From the NCBI GenBank assembly GCA_030647205.1, contig JAUSJO010000002.1, positions 124,001 through 188,000 on the forward strand: DNA of 64,000 bases. The letters are read 5' to 3'. Origin of the DNA: a bacterium (lineage in GTDB: Bacteria; Patescibacteria; CPR2; UBA1875; JAJYID01). Shown here piece by piece: positions 1-6,899 of the stretch (position 1 is its first letter; each line of letters opens with the position of its first letter). The position numbers were made by a program, and so were the translations under genes. The notes beneath the pieces are model-generated. The model worked only from the letters and a program-made list of their open reading frames with translations, was not told the origin of the DNA and made no database searches.

Positions 1-1
1 T

Positions 2-502
2 ATTGTTACCCGTATAGCTTTCGCCGTAGCTTCTCAGGTTGACTCTCGCACAATTTTGGATCAGTCGGGAGCCGAAAAGCTCCTTGGAAATGGTGACATG
101 CTTTTCACTTCAGCCGAATTCTCCAAGCCGAAAAGGATACAGGGAACGTTTATTTCAGAAAAAGAAGTCAAATCTGTTACAGACTTCGTTAAGTCAAATG
201 GGAGTCCTGAATATAACAAGGAAGTTCTGGAGCAAAAGCTTGGCGGGGTTAAGGGCGGTGACTTTGATGTGCCTGATGACGATCTTTTCCTTGATGCAGT
301 CGACTGTGTGATACGCTCAAACAAAGCATCCTCATCGCTTCTTCAGAGACGACTGAGAATTGGCTATGCCAGAGCGGCGCGGTTGCTTGATTTACTGGAA
401 GAGCGCGGAGTGGTCGGACCGGCAGATGGCTCAAGGCCTAGAGATGTTTTAATCAGTGATATATCAGAGATAATTGACGAAAAAGAAGAAGTGGAGATCT
501 AG
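2..502 (+). CDS. ftsK: DNA translocase FtsK, C-terminal fragment
   Basis: Only the C-terminal part (about 166 residues) lies in the window; the frame is open from base 2 and the gene starts upstream. The first residues carry the end of the FtsK motor (RIAFAVASQVDSRTILD, then GAEKLLGNGDML), which is highly conserved in FtsK/SpoIIIE. From about residue 95 a winged-helix gamma domain follows (DDLFLDAV, SLLQRRLRIGYARAARLLDLLE); in FtsK this domain reads the polar DNA guide sequences. FtsK pumps chromosomal DNA at the division septum and activates Xer recombination; an XerC/D-type recombinase sits at 39.5-40.4 kb. The TAG stop abuts the ATG of the next gene, so the two are probably co-transcribed. 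Confidence 0.95.
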   Translation: MVTRIAFAVASQVDSRTILDQSGAEKLLGNGDMLFTSAEFSKPKRIQGTFISEKEVKSVTDFVKSNGSPEYNKEVLEQKLGGVKGGDFDVPDDDLFLDAVDCVIRSNKASSSLLQRRLRIGYARAARLLDLLEERGVVGPADGSRPRDVLISDISEIIDEKEEVEI

Positions 503-1465
503 ATGGCGCCTGCTAAGTTTATAAGGACAACGATTTCCGAAAGGGAATCTCTGGGTGAGAAGCTGGCGAAAAAAAGAAACTCGCTTCATTTAGATGTGAA
601 AGATATTGAGAAAGCGATAAAGATACCGGCGCGTCATATTAGGAATATTGAAGATGGCAACTACTCAAAGCTTCCGCCTGATGTTTATACGCGAGGATTT
701 ATTAAAAACTACTCGGCATTTTTGGGGCTAAACTCAAAAAAGACTTTGAGTGATTACGATAAAGAAAGAGGCTTAGAAAAAAGGGTTAAGCTGGTTAAAA
801 ATCCAGCACCGAAAGTTAAGCCGACTCTCAAAAAACCGAGAATGGTTATCACTCCAAAAAGACTCATCCTTATAGGCTCCTCTCTTTTAGTCTTTGCGGT
901 CCTTGTCTTTATTGGCTGGCAGATAAAAATTCTGACAGCACCACCGACTCTAAGTGTTAACAGTCCGGCCGACAACTCAAATGTCACTGATGATTATGTT
1001 TACGTTGAGGGTAAGACTGACAGAGAAGCTGATATCTACATCAATGACGTCAAAATCGGTACCGATGATAATGGTATTTTTAAAGAAAGGGTTAGTCTAC
1101 AGGACGGAGTGAATATTTTAAATATTAAGGCGAAAAATAAAATGGATAGGGAAACCAGCGTTGAAAGAAAGATATCAGCAAAACTTCCTCTGACAACAGC
1201 GACGGTTGACAGGACTATCTATCCTTTAGAGTTAAAGGTGGTGATAGGACCAAATCCGGCAACAGTACAGATAGTGCGCGATGGAGAAAAGTTGAATGTA
1301 TCAGGAGTTATGCTTGCAGGCTCGACACAAGTTTTTTATGCTAAAAATGACTTTGTAGTCTCAACAAATAATGCCGGCAGCACAAAAGTTACCCTAAATG
1401 GCAAAGATATGGGTCCGATGGGCAAAGAAGGTGAAGCGATTAAAGATAAAAAGTTTAGTAAGTAG
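503..1465 (+). CDS. RodZ-like HTH / single-TM protein
   Basis: This 320-residue protein has an N-terminal Cro/RodZ-type helix-turn-helix (about residues 14-80; LGEKLAKKRNSLHLDVKDIE, then RHIRNIEDGNYSKLP), a basic linker, one transmembrane segment near residues 120-145, and an extracytoplasmic part. The outer part contains an Ig-like repeat (PPTLSVNSPADNSNV, VYVEGKTD) and a domain resembling the RodZ C-terminal region (DUF4115). RodZ links MreB to the membrane in rod-shaped cells; no mreB is in the window, so that role is inferred from domain layout only. The start codon directly follows the ftsK stop. A transcription-factor role is unlikely because of the membrane anchor. Confidence 0.75.
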   Translation: MAPAKFIRTTISERESLGEKLAKKRNSLHLDVKDIEKAIKIPARHIRNIEDGNYSKLPPDVYTRGFIKNYSAFLGLNSKKTLSDYDKERGLEKRVKLVKNPAPKVKPTLKKPRMVITPKRLILIGSSLLVFAVLVFIGWQIKILTAPPTLSVNSPADNSNVTDDYVYVEGKTDREADIYINDVKIGTDDNGIFKERVSLQDGVNILNIKAKNKMDRETSVERKISAKLPLTTATVDRTIYPLELKVVIGPNPATVQIVRDGEKLNVSGVMLAGSTQVFYAKNDFVVSTNNAGSTKVTLNGKDMGPMGKEGEAIKDKKFSK

Positions 1466-1474
1466 GAGATAAAA

Positions 1475-1978
1475 ATGGCCAAAGATTTTTCATTTGATAT
1501 AGAGAGCGACTTCGACATGATGGAGATGACGAATGCGCTCGATCAAACACAGCGCGAGATCTCTCAAAGATATGACTTTAAAGGGACAGACTCATCTATT
1601 GAATTTGACGAGGATAAAAAAGGATTGCTACTTCTTGGCGACAGCGATTACAAAGTTGACGCCATGATAGATATTATAGAGTCAAAAATGGTCAGCCGCG
1701 GGCTGTCACTCAAAATTTTAGACAAATCTAGTCCGAAAGAGTACGCTTCGGGCGACAGAACCCGCCAGAAAGTTACCTTCAAAAAAGGCATGGATCAGGA
1801 GAAGGCAAAAAAAATTACGAAAAAAATTCGTGAGGTCTATCCGAAAGCTAAAGCGCAAGTTCAGGGAGATACTATCCGGGTTTCCTCGTCCTCAAAAGAC
1901 GATTTGCAGGGGGTAATGTCGATGCTAAAAACTGATGAAGCGATCGATATCCCACTTCAGTTCACGAACTATAGATAA
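1475..1978 (+). CDS. yajQ: YajQ family nucleotide-binding protein (DUF520)
   Basis: The 167-residue length and motifs fit the YajQ family: N-terminal FDIESDFDMMEMTNALDQ, then REISQRYDFKGTDSSIE, and the C-terminal VQGDTIRVSSSSKDDLQGVM. YajQ proteins have two ferredoxin-like lobes and bind nucleotides or cyclic-di-GMP in some species; the biochemical role here is unknown. The start is supported by AGGAGAT six bases upstream. It follows the RodZ-like gene by 9 bases and is closed by a strong terminator, so ftsK-rodZ-yajQ probably form one transcript. Confidence 0.93.
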   Translation: MAKDFSFDIESDFDMMEMTNALDQTQREISQRYDFKGTDSSIEFDEDKKGLLLLGDSDYKVDAMIDIIESKMVSRGLSLKILDKSSPKEYASGDRTRQKVTFKKGMDQEKAKKITKKIREVYPKAKAQVQGDTIRVSSSSKDDLQGVMSMLKTDEAIDIPLQFTNYR

Positions 1979-1990
1979 TTTGAGACGAAA

Positions 1991-2015
1991 GGGCCCCTAC
2001 TGGGGGCCCTTTTTG
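1991..2015 (+). terminator. Intrinsic terminator after yajQ
   Basis: A seven-base-pair GC stem (GGGCCCC, 1991-1997, with GGGGCCC, 2003-2009) with a five-base loop is followed by a T run at 2010-2014. It lies 12 bases after the yajQ stop. Confidence 0.93.
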
Positions 2016-2035
2016 CTTTGGAGAAAGCAATTTGT

Positions 2036-2212
2036 TTACGTTACAGAAAGATGAATTTCGATTATTCCCTTTTTGACTGCTTCATTTAGGATCTCTTCGG
2101 CCACTTCTTTGGGGAGGTCTACATCAATTGCAGGTACCTTCGGCTTAACATTTTCCTTACTTTTTCTGGTTGGTTTACGGGTTGGCTTGTTGGATTTTTT
2201 AGTGCGTGCCAT
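2036..2212 (-). CDS. Small basic hypothetical protein (58 aa)
   Basis: The frame is open further upstream, but the ATG at 2212 has a textbook ribosome site (AGGAGGGGAA) immediately before it, so a 58-residue product is chosen. The N-terminal half is very basic with a repeated RKPTRKS pattern and suggests nucleic-acid binding. The C-terminal half (DLPKEVAEEILNEAVKKGIIEI) looks like one amphipathic helix and a strand. I do not recognise the family. It is convergent with the yajQ terminator and divergent from the C39-like gene. Confidence 0.65.
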   Translation of the reverse strand: MARTKKSNKPTRKPTRKSKENVKPKVPAIDVDLPKEVAEEILNEAVKKGIIEIHLSVT

Positions 2213-2362
2213 TTCCCCTCCTATATTTTCTGCTTTCTCCAAATTGTTTTGTGTACATTGTTCTGCAAATGTTAGGAAAAGCATTTTAGCATAGTTATTT
2301 TGCTGAGTCTTTAGGCAAGAACCCAAATAGGATAGAGAGGCATTGAAATAGCCGTAAAGGAC

Positions 2363-2389
2363 TTGACAGAGAGATAGTTTTATTATAAT
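2363..2389 (+). promoter_or_regulatory. Promoter of the C39-like peptidase gene
   Basis: TTGACA at 2363-2368 and TATAAT at 2384-2389, both consensus, with a short 15-base spacer; an alternative -10 (TAATAT) three bases downstream gives an 18-base spacer. Transcription would start near 2396-2400, giving a leader of only about 20-25 bases before the TTG start at 2420. Confidence 0.75.
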
Positions 2390-2419
2390 ATATACTAACC
2401 TTAATCATGAAAGCACACG

Positions 2420-3190
2420 TTGGATAGAAGGCAAAACAATTATATAAAGAAAACATATCGGCTGCTCGTCTTCGCGGCATTTTTAAGTGTGGTTGGCTTT
2501 GCCTATACTGCCTACAACGCGCGAAATGATTTAAGAAAACAGAGTGATACTGAGGTAGCAACACCGAAAAAAGAAGTGGTCCAGTCTGATACTCCTCAAG
2601 TCAAGGGAGATACGGTTCAGATCAAAGACTCGGCTTCGTTGCCTGTTCCATATACTTTGCAGGGACCTCTCAACAATTTAAATGTTCACGAGGAGTCTTG
2701 CGAAGAAGCGGCGGTTCTGATGTATCATTATTTCCTTGAAGGTCAGCTGACATTTAATGGAAGCACGATTATTACTCCTCAACTTGCCAATGATGAGATG
2801 CTCAAAATGAAGGCATGGCAGGTAAAAAACTATGGCAAAGAGCCTGATCTTTCAATCGAGCAGCTAGGACTTTTTGCTCAGCAATATTACGGTTACAAGT
2901 ATAAAACTTTCAAAAATGTTACCAAGGATGATATAAAGCGCGAAATCTCAGCTGGACACCCTGTGTTAGTCCCAGTGATGACACATAGTTTAAAAAATCC
3001 GATGTATGGGCCTCAAACGACGTATCATATTTTGGTAATCAAAGGCTACAATGCTCAAAATGTCATCGCCAATGATGCCGGTATTCGCGGTGAAAGCATC
3101 CAGTACTCTTGGGATACAGTTTTCTCGGCCATTGACGCCCAAACCCCGAAAATGGGACAAGGGCGAGAGATGGTTATTTTGACGAAATAA
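2420..3190 (+). CDS. Membrane-anchored C39-like cysteine peptidase
   Basis: 256 residues with a transmembrane signal anchor at about residues 12-33, a linker, and a peptidase_C39_2 domain from about residue 72. The likely catalytic residues are visible: Cys94 in NVHEESCEEAAV, His203 in TYHILVIKGY and Asp219 in IANDAG. Proteins of this class are extracytoplasmic cysteine peptidases of unknown substrate. The start is TTG; a stop codon lies four codons upstream in frame and no ATG precedes the anchor, so TTG at 2420 is the only start that keeps it. It has its own promoter. Confidence 0.8.
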   Translation: MDRRQNNYIKKTYRLLVFAAFLSVVGFAYTAYNARNDLRKQSDTEVATPKKEVVQSDTPQVKGDTVQIKDSASLPVPYTLQGPLNNLNVHEESCEEAAVLMYHYFLEGQLTFNGSTIITPQLANDEMLKMKAWQVKNYGKEPDLSIEQLGLFAQQYYGYKYKTFKNVTKDDIKREISAGHPVLVPVMTHSLKNPMYGPQTTYHILVIKGYNAQNVIANDAGIRGESIQYSWDTVFSAIDAQTPKMGQGREMVILTK

Positions 3191-3194
3191 ATTT

Positions 3195-3422
3195 AAAACC
3201 CGACATGCATGCATGTCGGGCCCAATGTCACATCTCCTTTCGTAACACCCCAGCTCTTTAAAACTCCTATAGAGTGAGGCTGAGAATTGGTACTACTTGG
3301 TCGATGCAACCTACAAGTTTTTGTGCTGCAAATGGATAGAGGTTCTGCATAAAGCAATAACGCCTACTAGCTGACGTTTGACATATCCCTCTCCTGATCA
3401 GTGGAGATGCAGTTGTTACTGT
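3195..3422 (-). ncRNA. Candidate structured ncRNA upstream of lexA
   Basis: The 416-base gap between the C39-like gene and lexA holds a complete minus-strand transcription unit with no ORF. The promoter is TTGACA (3457-3452), a 17-base spacer and TAAAAT (3434-3429). The end is a 22-bp perfect palindrome (3220-3199) followed by TTTT. Between them, pairings can be traced: 3409-3403 with 3237-3231 (CATCTCC/GGAGATG) closing the RNA; 3350-3340 with 3312-3304; a hairpin at 3324-3313; 3282-3276 with 3256-3251; and AACGTC with GGCGTT near 3380-3357. GTAACA near the 5' end can also pair with TGTTAC near 3247-3242, possibly a pseudoknot. Its length (about 225 nt) would suit a 6S-like RNA, but I cannot assign a family. 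Confidence 0.6.
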
Positions 3423-3428
3423 AAGAAG

Positions 3429-3457
3429 ATTTTAGCAGATTACGTTTATGATGTCAA
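3429..3457 (-). promoter_or_regulatory. Minus-strand promoter of the ncRNA
   Basis: On the minus strand, TTGACA (3457-3452) and TAAAAT (3434-3429) are separated by exactly 17 bases. It faces away from lexA, and its -35 lies 3 bases from the first LexA-like box (3461-3477). Confidence 0.75.
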
Positions 3458-3460
3458 CAA

Positions 3461-3591
3461 TTTTGTATACTATTATCTTTTGTAAAGTTAAGCACGATAG
3501 TAGTATACAAAACATAAAAAACCATTGACCTGTGGATAAGTTATAGTATACACTTATGCTATACAAAATAATTTTAATGTATACTACCTAA
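3461..3591. promoter_or_regulatory. lexA promoter with four GTATAC (LexA-like) boxes
   Basis: Four GTATAC-centred sites lie in 131 bases: box A TTTTGTATACTATTATC (3461-3477), box B in reverse (3496-3513; TTTTGTATACTACTATC on the minus strand), box C in reverse around 3541-3553, and box D (3576-3591, TGTATACTACC). A candidate lexA promoter, TTGACC (3525-3530), 16 bases, TATACA (3547-3552), has its -10 inside box C and box D downstream of the start, as expected for autorepression. The same box recurs before ruvA and ruvB. Confidence 0.8.
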
Positions 3592-3606
3592 AGAAGTGAG
3601 GGCAAA

Positions 3607-4245
3607 ATGGCGAAAGAATTAACTGAAAAACAAAAGAACGTACTGACTTGGATCAAGGAATCCGTTAAGGAAACCGGCGATGCACCAACAGTACGCGAAC
3701 TACAGGTCAAGATTGGCTGTTCTTCACCGATGGGTGTTGTTTCTCACCTTCGAGCGCTTGAGCAAAAGGGTCAGATTCGAAGAATGGGCAACCAGGCTCG
3801 TGGAATAGTTGTTTTGGATGGTCGAAGTATCCGTGAAAGTCATGATAGTGACGTTGTAAATGTGCCTTTGGTTGGTAATGTTGCCTGTGGTATGCCGATA
3901 TATGCCGAAGAGTTGATCGAAGATTGGATCCCACTATCTACAAAACTAGTTAAAAGAAGCCAAGACGTTTTTATGTTAACGGCAAAAGGCGACTCTATGG
4001 ACCAGGCCGGTATAGAAGATGGCGACTACATCATTTTTAAAAAGCAAGATACGGCAGAAAATGGGGACAAAGTAGTAGTTTTGATAGGAACAGAAGCAAC
4101 TGTGAAAAGGTTGAATACCACAAAAGGAAAAGCTATGTTTGAGCCGATGAGCACAAACAAAGAGCACAAAGTCCTGGTTCCGGAAGAAGGAACATTTATG
4201 GTGCAGGGCAAAGTTGTCGGGGTTATAAAAAATTTTAAAGAGTAA
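3607..4245 (+). CDS. lexA: SOS repressor LexA
   Basis: 212 residues with an N-terminal winged helix-turn-helix (about 1-68; TEKQKNVLTWI, PTVRELQVKIG, RALEQKGQIRR) and a C-terminal S24 self-cleaving domain. The catalytic pair is Ser130 (KGDSMDQAGI) and Lys167 (ATVKRLN). The scissile site is Cys94-Gly95 in VACGMP rather than the usual Ala-Gly; Cys-Gly is the cleavage bond of UmuD. LexA represses DNA-damage genes and is cleaved on RecA filaments. Multiple boxes in its own upstream region, and recA two genes downstream, fit an autoregulated SOS operon. Confidence 0.95.
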   Translation: MAKELTEKQKNVLTWIKESVKETGDAPTVRELQVKIGCSSPMGVVSHLRALEQKGQIRRMGNQARGIVVLDGRSIRESHDSDVVNVPLVGNVACGMPIYAEELIEDWIPLSTKLVKRSQDVFMLTAKGDSMDQAGIEDGDYIIFKKQDTAENGDKVVVLIGTEATVKRLNTTKGKAMFEPMSTNKEHKVLVPEEGTFMVQGKVVGVIKNFKE

Positions 4246-4260
4246 AGCAAGGAGTGAGTC

Positions 4261-4653
4261 ATGAGAGATTACATCGAAGTACAAATTATCAAAAAAGCGA
4301 ACGAGTTTTTTGCACTTGTTCAAGACAGAACAAAAAGAATCAAAAAATATAGTAATTTTCTGGAAGCGATGCGTGAGGATTCGGCAGAAATCATGTCTTT
4401 AGTCGCGCTGGGATATGAGTGTTATAGCGAAAAGGAAAGAATCGAGTGCTATGAAAGAGCGATTAAACTCGCCGAGAATGTTCTCTTCTATGCTCGACTC
4501 TTCAGCGAATATCAGAGGATAACAGGCGCGAGTTATAAAATGATAAAGTGTCAGGGAGACCTACTTATCAGATTACTTGAAGGATTGATCAAGGTTGAGA
4601 AAAAGAACAAGGTAAGGGGTCAGTATCTGTTTAACTTAAAGTTTGCAAAATAA
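4261..4653 (+). CDS. Unknown protein in the lexA-recA operon
   Basis: 130 residues, predicted mostly helical, with charged heptad-like stretches (KKANEFFALVQDRTKRIKKYSNFLEAM, then EKERIECYERAIKLAENVLFYARLF). I do not recognise the family; a four-helix bundle is possible. It starts 15 bases after lexA with an AAGGAG site and ends 40 bases before recA, with no promoter or terminator visible in between, so it is probably induced together with both. This position makes a damage-response role plausible but unproven. Confidence 0.75.
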   Translation: MRDYIEVQIIKKANEFFALVQDRTKRIKKYSNFLEAMREDSAEIMSLVALGYECYSEKERIECYERAIKLAENVLFYARLFSEYQRITGASYKMIKCQGDLLIRLLEGLIKVEKKNKVRGQYLFNLKFAK

Positions 4654-4693
4654 TTATCAATAAATATTAAAAGAAAAGAGAGGGAACGAAAAA

Positions 4694-5698
4694 ATGACGG
4701 ACGAGAAATCAGGTAAAACAGCAGCCATCCAGATGGCGGTAGATCAGATAGAAAAACAGTTTGGTAAGGGTGCCATAATGAAGCTTGGTGATAGAGGAGT
4801 ACAGAATATTCAGGTTATACCCACGGGCTCTTTATCGCTAGACATAGCTTTAGGTGTAGGAGGTGTCCCAAGAGGAAGGGTTATAGAGATTTACGGTCCG
4901 GAATCAAGCGGAAAGACAACTCTCGCTTATCATGTAGTTAGTGAAGCTCAAAAAAGAGGTGGAGTAGCAGCATTTGTAGACGCTGAGCATGCCCTAGACC
5001 CTGAGTATGCAAGAAACATTGGCGTAGATATAAACAAGCTGCTAGTTTCTCAGCCAGACACAGCTGAGCAGGCACTCGAGATAACGGAGACATTGGTTCG
5101 TTCAAATGCTGTTGACGTGGTTGTTATAGACTCTGTTGCAGCTCTTGTCCCAAAAAGTGAGATAGAGGGAGAAATGGGGGACTCTCATATGGGTTTACAG
5201 GCTAGGCTTATGTCACAAGCTCTTCGAAAGCTGACCGGTGCGACATCTAAGTCAAACACAACCCTCATATTCATCAATCAGCTTCGTATGAAGATCGGTG
5301 TAATGTTCGGAAACCCTGAGGTAACAAGTGGCGGAAATGCTTTAAAGTTCTATTCTTCAGTCAGGATTGATATCAGACGAAAGGAACAAATCAAAGATAG
5401 CGAAAACGTTATTGGTAACCATGTACTTGTGAAGGTAGTAAAGAACAAGGTTGCACCACCATTTCGTTCTGCCGAGTTTGATATCATGTACAACGAAGGT
5501 ATTTCTAAATACGGAGATATATTAGATCTAGCGGTAAAGGACGATTTAATCAAAAAAAGTGGATCTTGGTATGAGCTTAAAGATAAAAAAATTGGCCAAG
5601 GACGCGAAGCTACAAAACAATTCCTTAAGGATAACACTAAAATCGCAGATGAACTGGAAAAGGTCCTAAGAGCGAAGTATTTTCCGGTAAAAAAATGA
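4694..5698 (+). CDS. recA: Recombinase RecA
   Basis: 334 residues, the usual core length. Walker A is GPESSGKTT (residues 68-76); the MAW region AFVDAEHALDPEYARNIGV, Walker B VVVIDSVAALVP, and loop L2 (FINQLRMKIGVMFGNPEVT, GGNALKFYSSVRIDIRR) are intact. RecA forms filaments on single-stranded DNA, drives strand exchange and triggers LexA cleavage. It lacks the long acidic tail of some RecAs. No LexA-like box lies directly upstream, so its damage induction would depend on read-through from the lexA promoter. recX follows, separated by a GIY-YIG cassette. Confidence 0.98.
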   Translation: MTDEKSGKTAAIQMAVDQIEKQFGKGAIMKLGDRGVQNIQVIPTGSLSLDIALGVGGVPRGRVIEIYGPESSGKTTLAYHVVSEAQKRGGVAAFVDAEHALDPEYARNIGVDINKLLVSQPDTAEQALEITETLVRSNAVDVVVIDSVAALVPKSEIEGEMGDSHMGLQARLMSQALRKLTGATSKSNTTLIFINQLRMKIGVMFGNPEVTSGGNALKFYSSVRIDIRRKEQIKDSENVIGNHVLVKVVKNKVAPPFRSAEFDIMYNEGISKYGDILDLAVKDDLIKKSGSWYELKDKKIGQGREATKQFLKDNTKIADELEKVLRAKYFPVKK

Positions 5699-5735
5699 TA
5701 AAGGTATCCCGTCTCCATTATCCCTTACTCCTCTC

Positions 5736-6089
5736 TGTCATTCCCGCGGAGGCGGGAATCTAGACTATAAAATATGAATTCATACTATGTTTATATGATG
5801 GCTAGTGATAGAAATGGTACCCTTTATATTGGGGTAACATCAAATCTCATAGGAAGGGCATTTGAGCATAAAAATGGCGCGTATGGTGGTTTTACCGCAA
5901 AGTATAAAGTAGATAAGTTAGTTTACTTTGAGGAGACAACAAGTATAGAAGAAGCCATCACGAAAGAAAAACAGCTAAAGAAGTGGAATCGTCAATGGAA
6001 AATGAGGCTTATTGAGGACTTTAATCCCAAGTGGGAGGATTTATCCTATAACATTGCTTGACTAGATCCCCGCCTCCGCGGGAATGACA
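5736..6089 (+). mobile_element. GIY-YIG cassette 1 bounded by 28-bp inverted repeats
   Basis: A 354-bp unit starts with a 28-bp repeat (5736-5763, beginning TGTCATTCCCGCGG and ending AATCTAG) and ends with its inverted copy (6062-6089), matching at 27 of 28 positions. The left repeat is itself a hairpin (ATTCCCGC/GCGGGAAT). Only the GIY-YIG gene lies between. It separates recA from recX, usually neighbours, and has the build of a REP/MITE-like insertion. No target-site duplication was recognised. Confidence 0.75.
5774..6061 (+). CDS. Small GIY-YIG nuclease (UPF0213-type)
   Basis: 95 residues forming one GIY-YIG domain: MNSYYVYMMAS gives the first strand (YYVY in place of GIY), GTLYIGVTSNLIGRAFEHKNG is the YIG strand with the conserved Arg, and LVYFEETTSIEEAITKEKQLKKW holds the metal-binding Glu region. 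Family members are small single-domain nucleases of unclear biological function, common near short repeats. It shares most residues with the protein at 13637-13945, and the first bases of both genes (ATGAATTCATA) are identical. It starts 10 bases inside the left repeat and stops just before the right one. Confidence 0.88.
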   Translation: MNSYYVYMMASDRNGTLYIGVTSNLIGRAFEHKNGAYGGFTAKYKVDKLVYFEETTSIEEAITKEKQLKKWNRQWKMRLIEDFNPKWEDLSYNIA

Positions 6090-6109
6090 ATTTTTAAGGT
6101 ATCAATATT

Positions 6110-6715
6110 ATGAAAATAACTAAAATAGAAAAACAAGCCAAACGAGATAGATACAACATCTATCTCGATGGCGTTTATGGATTTTCAGTAGCCAGCCGTG
6201 TCCTTATGGACTGTTCTTTAAAAGAATATCAGAGTTTAACTGACAAACAGATTGAGGAGATTAAAAACTCTGATGCTGAGTATAAAGCGTATAACCGGGC
6301 GATTTTGATTCTTTCCTACCGGGCGAATACGGAAACTGAGTTACGAAAGAAATTGTTGAAAAATTTTGATGAGCAGAATATAAACAAAGTTATTGTTAAA
6401 CTTAAAAACCAGGGGTTTATAAACGATGCAGACTTTGCTGAGAGATATATTGCGCAGAGTAAAAAAGGAAAAAGAATGACTAGCCTTGAGCTTTTGAAAA
6501 AAGGAGTTGATAAAGAAACGATTAACTCACTGATTTCAGAAAGAGAAGATGAGACAGAGTTCAAGAACGCTCTAAACACGGCTGAAAAAGTGATCAAAAA
6601 ACATGGGGATAAGGATTTACAATTTAAGAAACAAAAACTCTACGAGAACTTGGTTCGTAGGGGTTTTGCTTATGACGTTATTAAGTTGGTGATAAAAGAG
6701 ATTCTAGAGAGATAG
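6110..6715 (+). CDS. recX: Regulatory protein RecX
   Basis: 201 residues with the three-repeat helical layout of RecX: YNIYLDGVYGFSV at the N-terminus, then AILILSYRANTETELRKKLL and VIVKLKNQGFINDADFAERYI, the signature of the second repeat, and KLYENLVRRGFAYDVIKLVI at the end. RecX modulates RecA filaments. Its place after recA fits, but the GIY-YIG cassette now lies between, and expression probably still depends on read-through from the recA transcript. Confidence 0.92.
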   Translation: MKITKIEKQAKRDRYNIYLDGVYGFSVASRVLMDCSLKEYQSLTDKQIEEIKNSDAEYKAYNRAILILSYRANTETELRKKLLKNFDEQNINKVIVKLKNQGFINDADFAERYIAQSKKGKRMTSLELLKKGVDKETINSLISEREDETEFKNALNTAEKVIKKHGDKDLQFKKQKLYENLVRRGFAYDVIKLVIKEILER

Positions 6716-6731
6716 CCCCTAAGAAATAAAA

Positions 6732-6750
6732 AATCCCCGAGATTGGGGAA
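6732..6750 (-). terminator. Intrinsic terminator (minus strand)
   Basis: On the minus strand, TCCCC and GGGGA flank a six-base loop and are followed by TTTTTTATTT. It closes the small minus-strand unit at 6762-6861. It can also act weakly after recX on the plus strand, where the tail is AAGTTTT. Confidence 0.75.
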
Positions 6751-6761
6751 GTTTTATCATA

Positions 6762-6830
6762 TTATCTTGCGATAATACTGTAGGTGAAGCCAAAGGCTAT
6801 TACCCACAAAAATATTGTCAACATCAACAT
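6762..6830 (-). CDS. 22-residue hydrophobic peptide ORF
   Basis: A tiny ORF (22 codons plus TAA) encodes a hydrophobic peptide containing LTIFLWVIAFGFTYSIIA, long enough for one membrane span. It has an upstream AGAGAGG ribosome site, a near-consensus promoter (TTGACA, 17 bases, TATCAT; 6884-6856) and its own terminator, so it appears to be a complete minigene. An ATG two codons downstream would give 20 residues and better ribosome-site spacing. No family is recognised; small membrane peptides of toxin or transporter-regulator type have this build. Confidence 0.55.
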   Translation of the reverse strand: MLMLTIFLWVIAFGFTYSIIAR

Positions 6831-6855
6831 CCTCTCTTTTATGACGATGGAAGAT

Positions 6856-6884
6856 ATGATACTCGAAACGCTATCCCCTGTCAA
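6856..6884 (-). promoter_or_regulatory. Promoter of the 22-residue ORF
   Basis: Minus-strand TTGACA (6884-6879), a 17-base spacer and TATCAT (6861-6856). It lies between the end of the cation transporter gene and the minigene. Confidence 0.7.
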
Positions 6885-6899
6885 GCACTTTTTGGCCAC

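Noticed and set aside
3276..3290. GGCTGAGA, reminiscent of a TPP riboswitch
   Set aside because: The following conserved TPP parts (ACCC, GAACCTGATC, the 3' stem) are absent, and the better transcription signals place the RNA on the opposite strand.
5774..6061. GIY-YIG genes as homing endonucleases in introns
   Set aside because: The genes are outside coding sequences with no intron structure, and their ends are inverted repeats rather than splice signals.
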